Source: a virus
Strand: one strand, 5' to 3'
Virus record (IMG/VR): IMGVR_UViG_3300034060_000702
Location: 1-64,000 of that record
Length of the DNA stretch: 64,000 bases
Positions 1-13,100 of this stretch are shown here, in pieces. The first letter of the stretch is position 1; every line of letters starts with the position of its first letter. The notes beneath the pieces are model-generated. The model saw nothing but the letters and a program-made list of their open reading frames with translations. It made no database searches and had not been told where the DNA came from. The translations under genes and the position numbers were made by a program.

Positions 1-3000
1 ATCATCTGCACTATATACACTCTTCTCATAGAAATTCTCTTCAACAAAAGTTTTAAACTCCGGACTAGCAGCAAAAGCATCATTAAGATTACCATTAACA
101 ATAAAATCTAAAATATCTTCCGATTCAATATCCCATGCAAAATCAAGAGTAACACCAGTATCTTCTAAATAAGAAAGTACAACATCCGTTAATGCAGGAC
201 TATCATTTACTAAATCACGAACTACACTTCTAAAAGAATCCGTAGGAATAGAAGAACTCATCTTAGCTAAATCAGCATCTATTGCATTTAACCTAGCAAT
301 AATTAAAGGATCCAATCCCAAAGCAGAACCACTTGTTAATTGCTTAGACAATAAATCTAATCTTTCAATATCTTCTTGTGAAGTAATAGTTCCAAGAATA
401 CTTAAATTTTGTAATGTTTTTAATCTATCTACCTCGGCTCTAGTAAGACCTAATCCTTTATAGTTATAAAGATTATTCTTCATGTCATCAATTTCTTGAT
501 GAGCATCTCTCACTTTCTTTCTAATTTCAGCATCAGCGGTAATTCCATCTGGTTGGTTTGAGTTGTCAGTAACAAGTTTAACCATATCTGAAATCAACTG
601 TCTTTGTTCAGAATCATCATCGATGTTCTTATTGGCCGCTATTAATGTTTCAAGCAATGAAGCTCTTTCAGTTAATAGTTTTTGTTTTTTATCAACTATA
701 GAATTTTTTAAAGAAACTACTGTGTTTTGTTCTAACCATAAATCCATTTGTTTTTTGTATTCATCACTACCTAAAGGATTTCCAGAGTCAGTCACACTTT
801 TAGAATGAGAGTTATAAGCTTCTTGAAAAACTTCAGGTATTTCATTAAATACAATAAACTTACTTTTTGCCTCGCTATATTCTTTTAATCTTTTTGAAAC
901 CTCTAAGTCAGAACCTGTCTTCATGGTTCCATCTAAGTTATGAAATGACTGAAGTAATTTATATTCATCCCACATATAATTTAATGCCGCGGTTCTATTA
1001 GACTCTTCTAAATTAACATTAGCATTAATGGCAGACATTATTTCAAAAATGGTTTCTCTTCTTTGTTTGGCATCTCTACCTATATCATCTTTAGTAAACA
1101 ATTTATCTGCTTCATAGTATTCAGCAGAATATTGTTGATGCATGTATTTATTTTTCCAGTCTGCATATTTTTGAATAGCATCCATTAATTTTATCTCATC
1201 CGCATCACTATTTGTTTCAGAAAAAGTTTCTTGGGCTTGATTAACTGCAAATTGTTTAGATACTTTATCAGATTGCCAACCAATAAATTCTTGTAAAAAT
1301 CCATGTTCTTCATGTTCAACAATTTCACCATCTACAATAGAAGCAACTTTGTTAACTTGACCTAACTCTCTTCCTACAGAACCTCTATTTTGAAAATTAA
1401 CTTGATCAAAATATGGTTGTACTGCATCTAAATAGTTTTCAAACTTAGTTTTTGCATACACTTCATACTTAGCAATTTCACTTTGTATGTGTTGTTGTAA
1501 ACCAAATACAGTTGCATCTGTGTTAAATGAAGCTGATTCTAGTAATCCATTAAAATAATTTGAATCAACTCCTTCATTAGATATAATATCTTTAAGCTTA
1601 TCCTTAGTCATTTCCAGACCTTTCATCCATAAAGATTTAAGCTCTTTATATTCTTTATTGTTTACAGCTCCAGCATTTTTCATAATCATAAACTTTTCAT
1701 ACTGATCTTTAGTCATATTATGAAACTCTAACCAATGAGCATCTTGGTCAGCAGTAATTTGGCCTTTAAACACTTTAGTTATGTCAATGATTTTACCTGA
1801 CTTTCTACTTGCTTCTTTATTAAACTTATCTTTAACTTTATTAGCAATAGGTTCAACCATTCCCCACAATTCATCAAGAACAGCTTCAGTTTTAACATCA
1901 AGCAAAGTTAATTGTGCTTTTTGCATTAATGTTGATAATGAATCTGTTAAATCAGTTAAATCATTTTTAGTACCAATACCCACATTATTAACTCTTACAA
2001 ATGATAATCCTTTAACTACTGGATTCCAATTGTCAATAAATGTAGTATAATAATGAAGTGTATCAATTTGCTCTCTAGTAGTTAAACTTTTGATCTTTGG
2101 TATTTCTTCATTCATTACTTTCAACATTTCTTGAATGTTGTATAAGTTATTAGTCAAAGTTGTCAATCTTTCTGCAATAACATCTGCATGATTTATCAAA
2201 GCACCAGCATCATCTTTTTTAGAAATGGCAATAATCATATCGCTTGAAGTAGCAAGAGGACCTAACTCTTTTTTAATCTTTGCTAAAATACCTTGGTCAT
2301 ATTCTTTAACTAATAAATCAGCTAAGTTTTCTAAACCAGGCATTGTATCTTTATTTTCTTCAAGAGATGTTAATTGCACTGTTGCAGCATATACAGCATT
2401 GTTAATTAATTCTTGAACATCAGTAGCTTTTTTGCTTTTTAATGCAGTATTAAATGTATGATCAAAAGATGTGTATTCACGCATGTAATCAAATATCTCT
2501 TCATCAGTATATATTGCTGCATCCATTGCAACTTTATCTCCCTTAGATAGAATATCTGCAAGTTCGCGCATTGTAGTCATTGGACTCAAGTTTTGAATCT
2601 CTATTGACTTCCCTATTAACTTTCTTAATGCTTGTTTCACATTAAATAGAAACTCTTTAATCCAAGATGAAAATTCTTCTTTAGGAGAAGTCATCATAGT
2701 CGATGCAGTTAATGCTCGAACAAACACTTCTTCTTTAAGAGAGTCTTCTGATCTATTTTTGTATTTCTTAGTTACCTCATCTAATATGATTTTACCATCT
2801 TCAGTAGCAAGTAATCGATCATACAATGAATTAAATAGTTCAGGATTATCCTTCATCAACATTTTTACAAATGGATGTGAGAACTCATGTACTACAGACT
2901 GTGGAGTTAATCTACCAGTAATGAAATAAGCTTTACCATTGTGGAAAAAAGCAGGCTCATTGCTATAAATCTTACCTTTTTCATTGTGCAATTCCATTGC

Positions 3001-3288
3001 CTCTTCTTCAGTGATTATTTCATAACTAACCCCTAAAGCTTTAGATAGTTTTGTCAACCAGCGATTAACAGTTTTTTCAGTGTAGCTATATTCTTTTTCA
3101 GCATTGTCTTCTTTTAAGATTGACTCCGGAATATAATCTGCATTAAGTTTATCCAGTTTGTATCGAATAAACTCTGGTGAACCTACATCACCTGTTTCTA
3201 AATAATGTGCATGTACATCAGCCAATGTAACACCTAATTTTTGAAAGTCTTCAAGATTGATTTGATCATTTATACTACATGCTCCCAT
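1..3288 (-). CDS. Giant virion-cargo candidate with N-terminal zincin motif (partial)
   Basis: The frame is open from an ATG at 3288 to the window edge with no stop, so this is the first 1096 residues of a larger protein. I translated it by hand. Residues 134-138 read HEFSH, and residues 186-187 form an EE pair within a KEEVFVRAL helix. HExxH plus a downstream glutamate is the zinc site of zincin metalloproteases. An amphipathic stretch with Trp/Phe/Lys follows, then long charged, mostly helical sequence rich in Lys, Glu, Asp and Asn. The start overlaps the stop of the upstream 297-aa gene by one base (TAATG), which suggests translational coupling. It is the last gene in view of the giant-protein block, so a packaged and perhaps ejected cargo protein is the most likely role. 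The protease call rests on the motif; the substrate is unknown, and one possibility is processing of neighbouring giant chains. Confidence 0.7.
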   Translation of the reverse strand, partial: MGACSINDQINLEDFQKLGVTLADVHAHYLETGDVGSPEFIRYKLDKLNADYIPESILKEDNAEKEYSYTEKTVNRWLTKLSKALGVSYEIITEEEAMELHNEKGKIYSNEPAFFHNGKAYFITGRLTPQSVVHEFSHPFVKMLMKDNPELFNSLYDRLLATEDGKIILDEVTKKYKNRSEDSLKEEVFVRALTASTMMTSPKEEFSSWIKEFLFNVKQALRKLIGKSIEIQNLSPMTTMRELADILSKGDKVAMDAAIYTDEEIFDYMREYTSFDHTFNTALKSKKATDVQELINNAVYAATVQLTSLEENKDTMPGLENLADLLVKEYDQGILAKIKKELGPLATSSDMIIAISKKDDAGALINHADVIAERLTTLTNNLYNIQEMLKVMNEEIPKIKSLTTREQIDTLHYYTTFIDNWNPVVKGLSFVRVNNVGIGTKNDLTDLTDSLSTLMQKAQLTLLDVKTEAVLDELWGMVEPIANKVKDKFNKEASRKSGKIIDITKVFKGQITADQDAHWLEFHNMTKDQYEKFMIMKNAGAVNNKEYKELKSLWMKGLEMTKDKLKDIISNEGVDSNYFNGLLESASFNTDATVFGLQQHIQSEIAKYEVYAKTKFENYLDAVQPYFDQVNFQNRGSVGRELGQVNKVASIVDGEIVEHEEHGFLQEFIGWQSDKVSKQFAVNQAQETFSETNSDADEIKLMDAIQKYADWKNKYMHQQYSAEYYEADKLFTKDDIGRDAKQRRETIFEIMSAINANVNLEESNRTAALNYMWDEYKLLQSFHNLDGTMKTGSDLEVSKRLKEYSEAKSKFIVFNEIPEVFQEAYNSHSKSVTDSGNPLGSDEYKKQMDLWLEQNTVVSLKNSIVDKKQKLLTERASLLETLIAANKNIDDDSEQRQLISDMVKLVTDNSNQPDGITADAEIRKKVRDAHQEIDDMKNNLYNYKGLGLTRAEVDRLKTLQNLSILGTITSQEDIERLDLLSKQLTSGSALGLDPLIIARLNAIDADLAKMSSSIPTDSFRSVVRDLVNDSPALTDVVLSYLEDTGVTLDFAWDIESEDILDFIVNGNLNDAFAASPEFKTFVEENFYEKSVYSADD

Positions 3289-4181
3289 TATCTACAAATT
3301 CTATTAAAGTTATTTACTAAATCCTTACTAACAAAGTTATTGTTTTTCCATAGCATTTCATACAAAAGTTCATTAAATACTGCCATTGCTTCAGCAAGAT
3401 CCTTTGCCATGTAATCATCTATTTCTGTTTGCGAATACACAGATCTTATTGCATTCACTTCACCCGCGCTGTATGTTCCAATCTTTTCAAATGTATTTAA
3501 CACAGGCTCATTAACCTCTAGATTATCATTAAACAAAGATGTTTGAGGACTAGCAAAGTTATTTTCCAATTCCTTAACTGCTATGATGTCTTCACTATTC
3601 CTAAAGTCAAATGATACCACAGAGGAATTATCTTGAACTAAACCACTATAACCCTTTGAAGAAAGAAACTTATAGAAGTTTAGGTTATTTTCTTTTCCTG
3701 CTATACTTTGATCATTTGGATTATATGTTAAACCCAACTTATTAAAGAATAAGTTTTGTAATACAGTGTATCCTTCTTTGTTTTGTTCTGTATCTAAAAA
3801 ATTAGCAGTAGATAAACCACCACTATTCTTATTAGATTCTTCAACAACTTTATAATGTTTTACATTGGTAGTAGTATCATAGTTTTCTGCATTATCAAGA
3901 ACTACTTTTTTTACATTGTAATCATCTTTAACCTTTTGAACTTTTACAAACAAATCTCTATTAATATCAAAAGTCCAATTACCTTTTCGAGATTTGTTTC
4001 TTTCAAACAACATCTTTCCTTGAGCTTTTACTTGATATGTTCTTTCAGCAATTTTTGTTTTGGTTTCATTGTATTCATCAAAGTCTTTTAGATTCAATAC
4101 TAAAAACTCTTCTTTATCAATGATACCATCCCTAGCCATTTCAGCTAGAGAACTATCTAATACACTACATACTGCACCCAT
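3288..4181 (-). CDS. Uncharacterised 297-aa protein between two giant virion ORFs
   Basis: I do not recognise a family. The protein is soluble and charged, with no membrane segment or signal peptide. It begins MGAVCSVLDSSLAEMARDG, similar in style to the N-termini of both neighbours, which also have an early Cys followed by an acidic/hydrophobic helix. The body is Asn-, Lys- and Asp-rich with likely beta strands around residues 40-110 and a helical C-terminus. It starts 12 bases after the 4674-aa gene stops, and its TAA stop shares one base with the ATG of the next giant gene, so the three are probably translated from one message. It may be a small partner or a split-off domain of the flanking cargo proteins; that is inference from position only. 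Confidence 0.75.
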   Translation of the reverse strand: MGAVCSVLDSSLAEMARDGIIDKEEFLVLNLKDFDEYNETKTKIAERTYQVKAQGKMLFERNKSRKGNWTFDINRDLFVKVQKVKDDYNVKKVVLDNAENYDTTTNVKHYKVVEESNKNSGGLSTANFLDTEQNKEGYTVLQNLFFNKLGLTYNPNDQSIAGKENNLNFYKFLSSKGYSGLVQDNSSVVSFDFRNSEDIIAVKELENNFASPQTSLFNDNLEVNEPVLNTFEKIGTYSAGEVNAIRSVYSQTEIDDYMAKDLAEAMAVFNELLYEMLWKNNNFVSKDLVNNFNRICR

Positions 4182-4193
4182 AATACTTACTTA

Positions 4194-7100
4194 TTAACAA
4201 CCAATTTTATCATTATCATACTTACTTTTTTCAGCACCAACTGTAATACTTTTAGGATCAATCGGAGCAGTTTTTGTTACCATTACTAATTTAGTAGTTG
4301 GTCTTGAAACCGCAACATATAATGCTTGATTTTTTGCTTTTGGTGTACCTAAATTTGTATTACCTAAAATGTTGTCAAGCATTACATAAGTATTGGTATA
4401 TGTAGAACCCTGTGCTTTATGTGCAGTAATTGCATAACCATATTGTAAATTACCAAATTCTTTTAACAAACCATAAGCCATTTGACCATCTGTTTTAAAT
4501 AAAGCAGCTACATCTTGTCGAAATTTATTTATTGATGAATTTGCAATAACAGGTATGTCAAATAAATTAACACCTTCTTCATTTATTAAATCTAAATATT
4601 CAACATCATATTTAAAAGATTGAGTTCTATTACCTTTAGCTTCAGAATAAACAGTTATATTAAAATTAACATCAACTTTTTTAGTATTACTAACAACTAT
4701 TAAATCTTCACCATTAGTAAAAACTGGAGATTCATCACCAAATGTATCATACGCCATCAATCTTTCTCCAGGCATAAACTGATTTTTAACAGCATCAAGA
4801 CCATACAAAGCATTTCTAACTTTCATATTCAAATTTAAAACACTTTGTCCACTTGGATTTTTTTCATTGTTAAATGTTATAATTTTAGCAAAATTAGGAT
4901 CATTGCTGTTTTTAACATCATCTACAAATTGATTTATAGCATTTGCTTCATTCTGTTCCCAAAGTAATTCGGAACCAGATACAGAATCTTTTGCATTAAC
5001 CATCATATCAGAAGTAATAACATTTACTTGTGGATCTTTACTTTTTACATTATCTGAAACAACAGTTCCAATTCCAATAATTGGAGATGTAGCTGCTTGT
5101 CGCATCTTTTCAGTTAGTAGGTAATGATTTGAATAACCAAATACTTTACTATCGGAACTTTGTCCAACTGGAGGAAGCTGTGCTCTATCTCCCATGTAAA
5201 TAATTTTAGCTCCTTTTTTCTTCCATTGATTGATTTCAGCAATCATATCATCTTTAAGCATAGACGATTCATCAATTATAACAAAGTCTGCTTTAAGCAT
5301 TGGAACCCATCCTAGTTTTCTTTTTTTTATATTTGGTTTAAATTCACCAGTTGCCTCATCTAATTTAATTGCTAAAGCTGCATCTAATGTTATGGTATTG
5401 ATTTTGTCTTTACTAAATTTTCTATCTCTATTTAAAGAATTATCCAACACTTTTTTTGCTTTGTGAGTAGGTCCAATTGCTAACACAGTACCTTTACTTT
5501 CTAATTCAGCAACAAGATTTTTAATAAGAGTAGTCTTACCTGTTCCTCCAGCACCTTCCAATACAAATTCAGACTCATTAGAACTAATGAAATCATACAG
5601 CTTATCAATAGCTTCACTTTGTCCTTGGTTAGCAAACACACCTGGAAATAACTCATATCTATTTACTTGAGGTTTATTACCAGAAATTGGTTCTACATTA
5701 ACAGGGGTAGGTTCAGTTCTAAATGGTTTACCATTTTGTGGATCTACATTTGGATTCTCATTGTATTTAGCTAATAGTTTGTTTTTATCTGCAGGTTTAC
5801 CTTTGTATCCAACAACATCAACACCTACACCATCTTTGATTACAATAGCATAAGGTTTACCATAGTATTGATAACTATCAGTAGTTGTTTGAGAAGTAGT
5901 TGTTTCTGATTTACTAATAACTTTAGGTGTATCGCCTGTGTTATCAATACCAATTTCAGCAAGTTTTGTATTAAGATATTCCCATATTTTTGGAGCAGTA
6001 TCTTTCATGTTAGAAATTTCACCTTTACCAAAAGGTTTTTCAGCACTAAATTTAACTCCTTTAAAATAACCTTCTCCAATAAAAGATTTTATTCTACGAA
6101 TTTCACGATCAATTTCTTTTTTAAACTCATCAAATTTTTCATCAGTCCATTGAGTTCTTTTGTCATCAACCATTGTTGTTATTGGAAATGCATTAGCCAA
6201 CCCTCTAATTACAGCTTGAGTTTTACCAGGAAATTTTTTATCTGTTCCATAAGTACTAGCATACCAACCAGTAGGTCCTACTAAATTAGGACCAGAAGTT
6301 CTAGCTGCATTATCTGTAAATAAATAAGCATACTCATTATCTTTTGTAACAGACTCTCTAGTAAATCTTTGCGATTCAGTTAAAGCTATTGCTGTTACAG
6401 GTCTGCTTACTAATTCAAATTCAATAGCATAAGGATAATTGTCAACATGGTTATCAGTTACAGATTTCACCCAACCTTCTTTTTCCCATGTAGCATCTTG
6501 ATATTCTTGTGTAAAAGGAACAACTTTAGTAATTCTAGTATAAGCTCTACCAGTTTTTTTATCAGTCATTCTTATTACCTTACCTACAAGATCTTCAATT
6601 TTAGAAAGATTATAGTCTTTCATCATTCTTTCTATATCAGTTTTAGCTCTAGTAGTTCTAGTTCTATCACCTGAAAGAATAAGTTGCATAGTTGATCTAT
6701 CTTTAAATTTAGATTGCATTTGTCTACCTCCATCTCCATCTTTAAAGTTTTGTTGAATAGGTGTTAATTCATCAGCTGCATCAAATTCATTAACACTAGT
6801 AGATGATTGAGTAGGTTGTGCAAATGTTTCTTCATATACCTCTTTAATAGCTTGTTTAGCAGCTGCTTCTTTTGCAGCACCTAAATATTCTTTTCTAGGT
6901 TTCCATTCACCAGTTTTTTTATCTTTTGTGTTATAATTTTCAATATCTCTTGAACCAACACCAGCAAAATTCTTAGTCAAAGTTGGTGTTTCTGTAACTT
7001 CAAAAGTATCTCCATTATATTTATACCAACCTTCAGTAACAATATCCCAAACATAAGTTGGTTTATTCATTTCTATACCAAGTTGTACAGCAGTATTAGT

Positions 7101-10100
7101 ACCTCCAAGAACAGCTGTTTTATCTGAAAATAGTTTAGCAACAGCAAATACAGCATCTGCATTAGCTACTTGATAATAATTTCTAACTTGTAGATTACCT
7201 TCTAAGGTATCAGGATATTTTTCTCCAAGTAATCTTTCTACTTCAGTTCTTGCAGTATCCATTTGTTCTTTAGTAAGAACTGTAGCTGTTACTTTAGCAT
7301 TTTTAAGTTTTTGAGAAAGGTTTGCATTACCTGCATCTTTATAATGCATATGTTTAGTAACTCCAAACTCTCTACCTATCATATCCCAAAAGGTATCTCC
7401 ACCATAAGCACCACCAGAATGATTAGTATAATCAGATGGATTAACACTAGTAGATAGTTGAGTAGTGGAACCTGCAGGTTTCTCAACAGCTCTTCCTACA
7501 GGATTAACATCCGGAGTATGTCTTAAAGTAATACTATATCTAATACCTGCCTGACCACTATTTTTTTCAATTCCATGTTTATATTTAATTTGGGAATCTT
7601 TACCCATTACTAATACATGTCCTTGCTTAGTAGGTATACCAACTTTCTCATTAGCATAGGGAGTGTTTGACATTCCTTCTAATCTAAATATTCTTTCAGC
7701 ACCAAGCGATAATGTAAGCACAGTTGGATTAATATTTTCTTTACCAACCAAGTTAGGTTCTGCATCAGTATGCATTCCTAAACCTTGCTCAAGACCTGTA
7801 TATCGATTAATTAAAGCAGTGTCAAAGTATCCTGGAATAACTCCCATTCTTTTTTCTAATTCTCTAACAGTTTTATCTAACCAAGATGGTAATGGTGCTG
7901 CTGCTTTTGTTATTGTAGAATATTTATATTCAATAGGACCAAAGTAAATTGATTTTGTATTTGCAAAATTTGGAATACCTTGTGCTGGATCAGCTAATAC
8001 TTTAGGAAACTCTCTATCCATGATTTCGAACAACTTGTCTGATTCAACTTTATTGAATACTTCTCCATCAAAAATTTCAGCTCCTGTTATTTCTTGAACT
8101 CTTTTAAATCCAGATAATGTTCCTGCACTAAGAAAACCTGAAGATGTAGTAAGTACTGCATTTTTTTGTTGAGGACTTGTTGCAACAGCATTAATTTGTA
8201 CAAGACTTTTTCTTGCAGTCATCAATGCTCTAGCATACATGTTGTTTAATTTATTTGAAACAGTTCCTTGCAGTAATGCTGCATCCTGTGTATTTACTAA
8301 TAAATTTTTAAAATCTTTATCTTTTTCAATAACTTTTCCAACAACATATTTATAAGCAGACTCAATTGCAACATTGTCAATTACATTTGCTCTAATAAAG
8401 TCAGACCAAGTAGCATTCGGTAAAGATTTATGTGCTTGATATTTTTCTTCTAAACCATATTTATCTGAAAGTTGTTTTGATACTAACTGGTCAATAGAAA
8501 CTTTTACAACTTCATTTTTATTTGATGAAGAAAGTAATGAGTCATCTTTAATAGAAAAAGTACTTTGTGTATTATACAATCCAGATACAGCCATTGAATC
8601 AACTTTAGACATAGCATAATACAAACCATTACCACTTAACATTGGATGTTTTTTATAACCCAATGATTCCAAATGTTCAATGATAAGTTCATTAGCACCT
8701 GGTTTCATTTCAATATTAAATGTAAGATTGTTGTCATGATTTAATCCATCTAAATGTTGTTTGTACTTTTTAAAGTATTCTTTAACAAATTTTGGATCAG
8801 TTATTTCTGAAGAAGAATTAATGTAAGCAGTAGAATAAAGACCTAAATCAGCATTGATAGCAGTTTCACCAAGTCCAGTAAAATAGTCAAACTGTCTAGT
8901 AGTATCTTCTGTTTCACCAACAGCTGAATATGGCATAATTATAGCACTATTTGCATATCTAGCCATTGCAATCTCTATCTTTCTAACACCTTCTAAATAA
9001 GATAAATCAAATTTATTTGTATATTGAATAGTATTATCAAAATAAGAATCATTCTCATAAGAGCCTCCTCTTTTATTTTGCAATTGTCTTTTACTATAGT
9101 TTTCATGATAATTAAGAGCAGTGTATAAATTAAGAACAGAATAATTTACAGCTTCACCAGATCCTATTTTATTTAAACTTTCTAATATTGAATCATATTG
9201 ATTACCGATTACATTTGAAATGTGAGCAGGATCAATAATTTCAGTTACATTAAATTGACCAGCAGTTCTAATTCCAGATTGCAACACAGCAAAGTGATCA
9301 AACTGTTCGAACAATTCTTGAACCTCTGGAATTTCACCATAAGCTTTAAGAATTTCCAATTCCTGTCTGTATATTTTTGAATAACCTGTTTCTTTAATAT
9401 TTGCTAATGAGATATTATGAGAATACTTATTATAGTTATGTCTAATGTCTTCTAAGAAATTAAATTTTCCTATTAGTTCTCCATGCTCACTTGCAACTTC
9501 TAGCAATCTTTTAGCATAAGAAAATGGACCATGCATTAATGTTTCTCTATTTCCAGAAGCAAGTAATGCTTTAGATTCTAAAGCCGCTGTTAAAATTAAA
9601 TCTTCATACTCTTCAGCAGAAATTTCTTTACCTTCAATTGTTTCTTCATTAATACCTACATCACTCAAAGCTTTTTTAGCCAAAATGTAATGCATGCTAT
9701 CTTTAGGAAGATCCATAAAATCTATTTTTCCATATTCAGCTAAGAATTTTAATGCAGCATTTTTAGAACCAAATTTATGAGGCAATGCATTAAGAACATT
9801 AAATCCAAAAGCCAACTCATTTAAGAAAGTTGGATTGTATCTTAACTCACCATCTTTGTAATCATACTTATCTACAGACTCATCTTCAACTAAAGCAATA
9901 TCATTATAAGTATTATCAGTAATTCGATTGCTTTCATTTTGATATAAGTACCAAATAAAATCTTCTTGGAATTGGTTAATGTTATCTTCAGGAAAAATAC
10001 CAGCTTTAAAAGCAATATCTGATTTTTTATCAGCAATAGCAGATAAAGCTTTATTATTTTTTAATGCAGAGAAATTAGAAAATAATTTTAAAATCAATTT

Positions 10101-13100
10101 AGAAGAAGCAAACTTACCAACAATAGTAGAATCAACTCTTTTTAAAATGTCAACAGGCAATGCTGGATTTGACTTAACTAAAGAATCTAATTTTTTTTGT
10201 TTATCTCTAACTTCATTTAACTTGCTTGATGCTTTTGTATCAAATGTTGTAGCTGTTGTTAAACTTGTTATTTGATTTGCAATATTTTCATAAGCAATAA
10301 ATTTATTTAATAAATCAAATTGAACTTCATCTGATATTGGAATAGCTTTTCCAGGTTCAGCAAAAGAATTTTTAATAGCCGCAGTATTAATTGGAGAATT
10401 ATCATTGATTGATAACTTCATAACTTTACCTAAGTTTTGTACTAAATCAACATTAGTATAAAGTTCTTTTGTTTTTGAGTCTATATCCAAACCATTAACT
10501 ACAGATTTATAAGCATCAATATCTTCATACTTAATTAAAGCATCAAAAGTATTTCTATCAAAAGTTGCATTTTGATTTAATACATGTAATGCACCTTGTT
10601 GAACTCTTTTAGCTTCTAAGTAGTTTCGAATAGCAGGTACAGATACAAAATTAACCGCATCTTCTACAGGAACACCCGCCATAAATAAATACAACAATGT
10701 TGGAGTTGCTTCTTTGTTACCTTGGATATTAAAAATCCAACCACCTTTTGCAACATCCACCCAACCATTAATCATTTGTCCTAAAATATCAGGAATGTAT
10801 TCACCAGCTTTGTTTTTTAATGCAGCTAAGTCAATTACTTTTTTTCCATTAATAATTTTAGAATTAAAACTTGGAAAGTGTAAGTTGTAATTTTTATATG
10901 AAAATGCTAAATCTTTTTCTATTTTACCTACATTTTTAGCATCTTCTTTTAGAGCAGCAATAATCTCATTATAATCTTCTAATGTCAAGATGTTTGAATC
11001 TATGTTAGTGTACATACCCATTCGAGTAAACATAGAGAAATACTTGTTTATTACAGCACCAATTCCTAATGTATCTTTACCAACAGAGTTTTCAATTTGT
11101 TTGTTTCTATTGTAAGATGGATCAAAAATCATAGAAGATGAAATCTTAGTTCTAATAGTTTCTTTATCATGAACAGATTGATATTTATTAAATGGAGAAA
11201 CATGAGATTCTAATTCTTTTGCAATTCCATCTACCAAGTTTGTATCATTTGGTCTTACTAAATCGGCATAGTTATCTTCTCTTTCAAGTCTTTCAACTAT
11301 AACATCAATAAGATTATTCTCTAAACCTTTAATCGATTGACCATCTTTTTTAATTTGCAAGTCTGCTAATTCAGATTTCATTGCTTCAAGTTCTCCAAAC
11401 AAAGCAGACTTTTGTCCTAAAGCATCATACACAGAATCTATAATTGCATTTAAAGCTGCAACTTCTTTTTCATTTTCAGCAAGTGCCTTTTTTTCTTTGG
11501 TTGTTAATTTACCTGAAGTAGTTTTAATTGCTTCTTTAAGTAGTTTTCTATTTTCTTTTATTTCAGATAAGACTTGTTTTTGCTCTAATGTATCTTGATT
11601 TGCTTCGATGTAATCAAACACTTCTTTTCTTTTATTAGAAATGTTTTCTTTTAATGTAGAGATCTTAGAGTTTAACTCATTGATGTCTTCTTTAGGAAGA
11701 GCTTTGATCTTCTTAACTTCACCATTGTATAGTCCAAGATTGGCCATCATTGTGAATAATTTATCCACATCATAATCGGCTCCAGACTTAGCAACAATTT
11801 CAGAAGGTAGAATAATAACATTACCTGCAATTTTTGGTAAGAATGAATGTATCTCCATAAATTCAACAGAGTTCATCGCTTGACCAGGTATCCTACAGGT
11901 AGTCATGATAAATAAATCCATGTTTTCTTTTTTCCAAACAGGATCAACCATCAAAGCATTCAATTTATCTAAAGTTGAATCATAATCTAATGTTTTTACT
12001 TTAGTTCCATCTTTACTTGTTTTAGTAATGTATGTAGCAATAGACTTACCATCTTTACCTTTTATGTATAAAAGCTTTTCAAAGTCACCTTGCAATGCAA
12101 TTTTAACTTGCATCGCTTTGATCTTTCCATCTTTTCTATAGTAACTTCTTAAACCATTAGTACCATACTCTAATTGCTCTTCAGTAGTAGCTTTTTTCCA
12201 TTGTGAACCTTTTTTCTCACTCATAGTAGAAGCCATCTGAATAAGACCTTCACCATTAACTTTCATCTTAGTTAATCTTTTATCAATCAAAGACACAAGC
12301 ATTTTAGATACTTGTCCTTCAGTTAATGCAAGAGAGATGTCATTTTTAAGAGCACTGTTGTTAAATAAGAAATCAATTTGAGCATCATCAATTTCACTTC
12401 TTGTCAACTCACTTCTAATTAAATTAGCAAGTTTTTCAGAACTTCTTGAGATGTCAGCTTCTTCAGTAATACCAAGTTCATTAAACAACTCTTGTTTTTT
12501 AAACTCAACTATGTCTTCTATTGTTTTTTCATACTTAACTAACCACTGATAGTCATTAGACTTTAACTTTTCAGTTTCAGACATTTCCTCCCATTTACTT
12601 TGAAAATCTTTTTTATCAAACTCTTGCAATTCAAACATTGCAGAAACATCTTTAGGAACCCCATTATCCATTAATCCAGCATACAAGATTGCTCTCATTT
12701 GAGTAGGTAATGTAATCTTACCTTTATACTCATTATGTATCTTGATTTGGTTTTTCAAATACTTAACATGAATAATGTTTGGTGTAAATTTGAAAGTAGG
12801 ATCTGTAGTAGTTTCTCTAGTTTCTTTATTGTAGTAATCATCATTAGGTGATTCTGATTCAGAATTAGATACAGATGTAAGTTTAGAACCAGATGCAAAA
12901 GTCATATAGTCAATCCCCTGCTCCATCATTTTATCATGAAGATCTTCTAACTTAGTTCCTTTAATCATGTTAGGAATTAATGGAATAAGATTGAATTTAT
13001 GAAAAGCCATACCAGGTAAACCATCAGTTTTAACTGGACCAAAATGTTGTAACTTCATTGATTCAAAGAACTCATTTACTCTAGTCTGATCAAATGCAAC

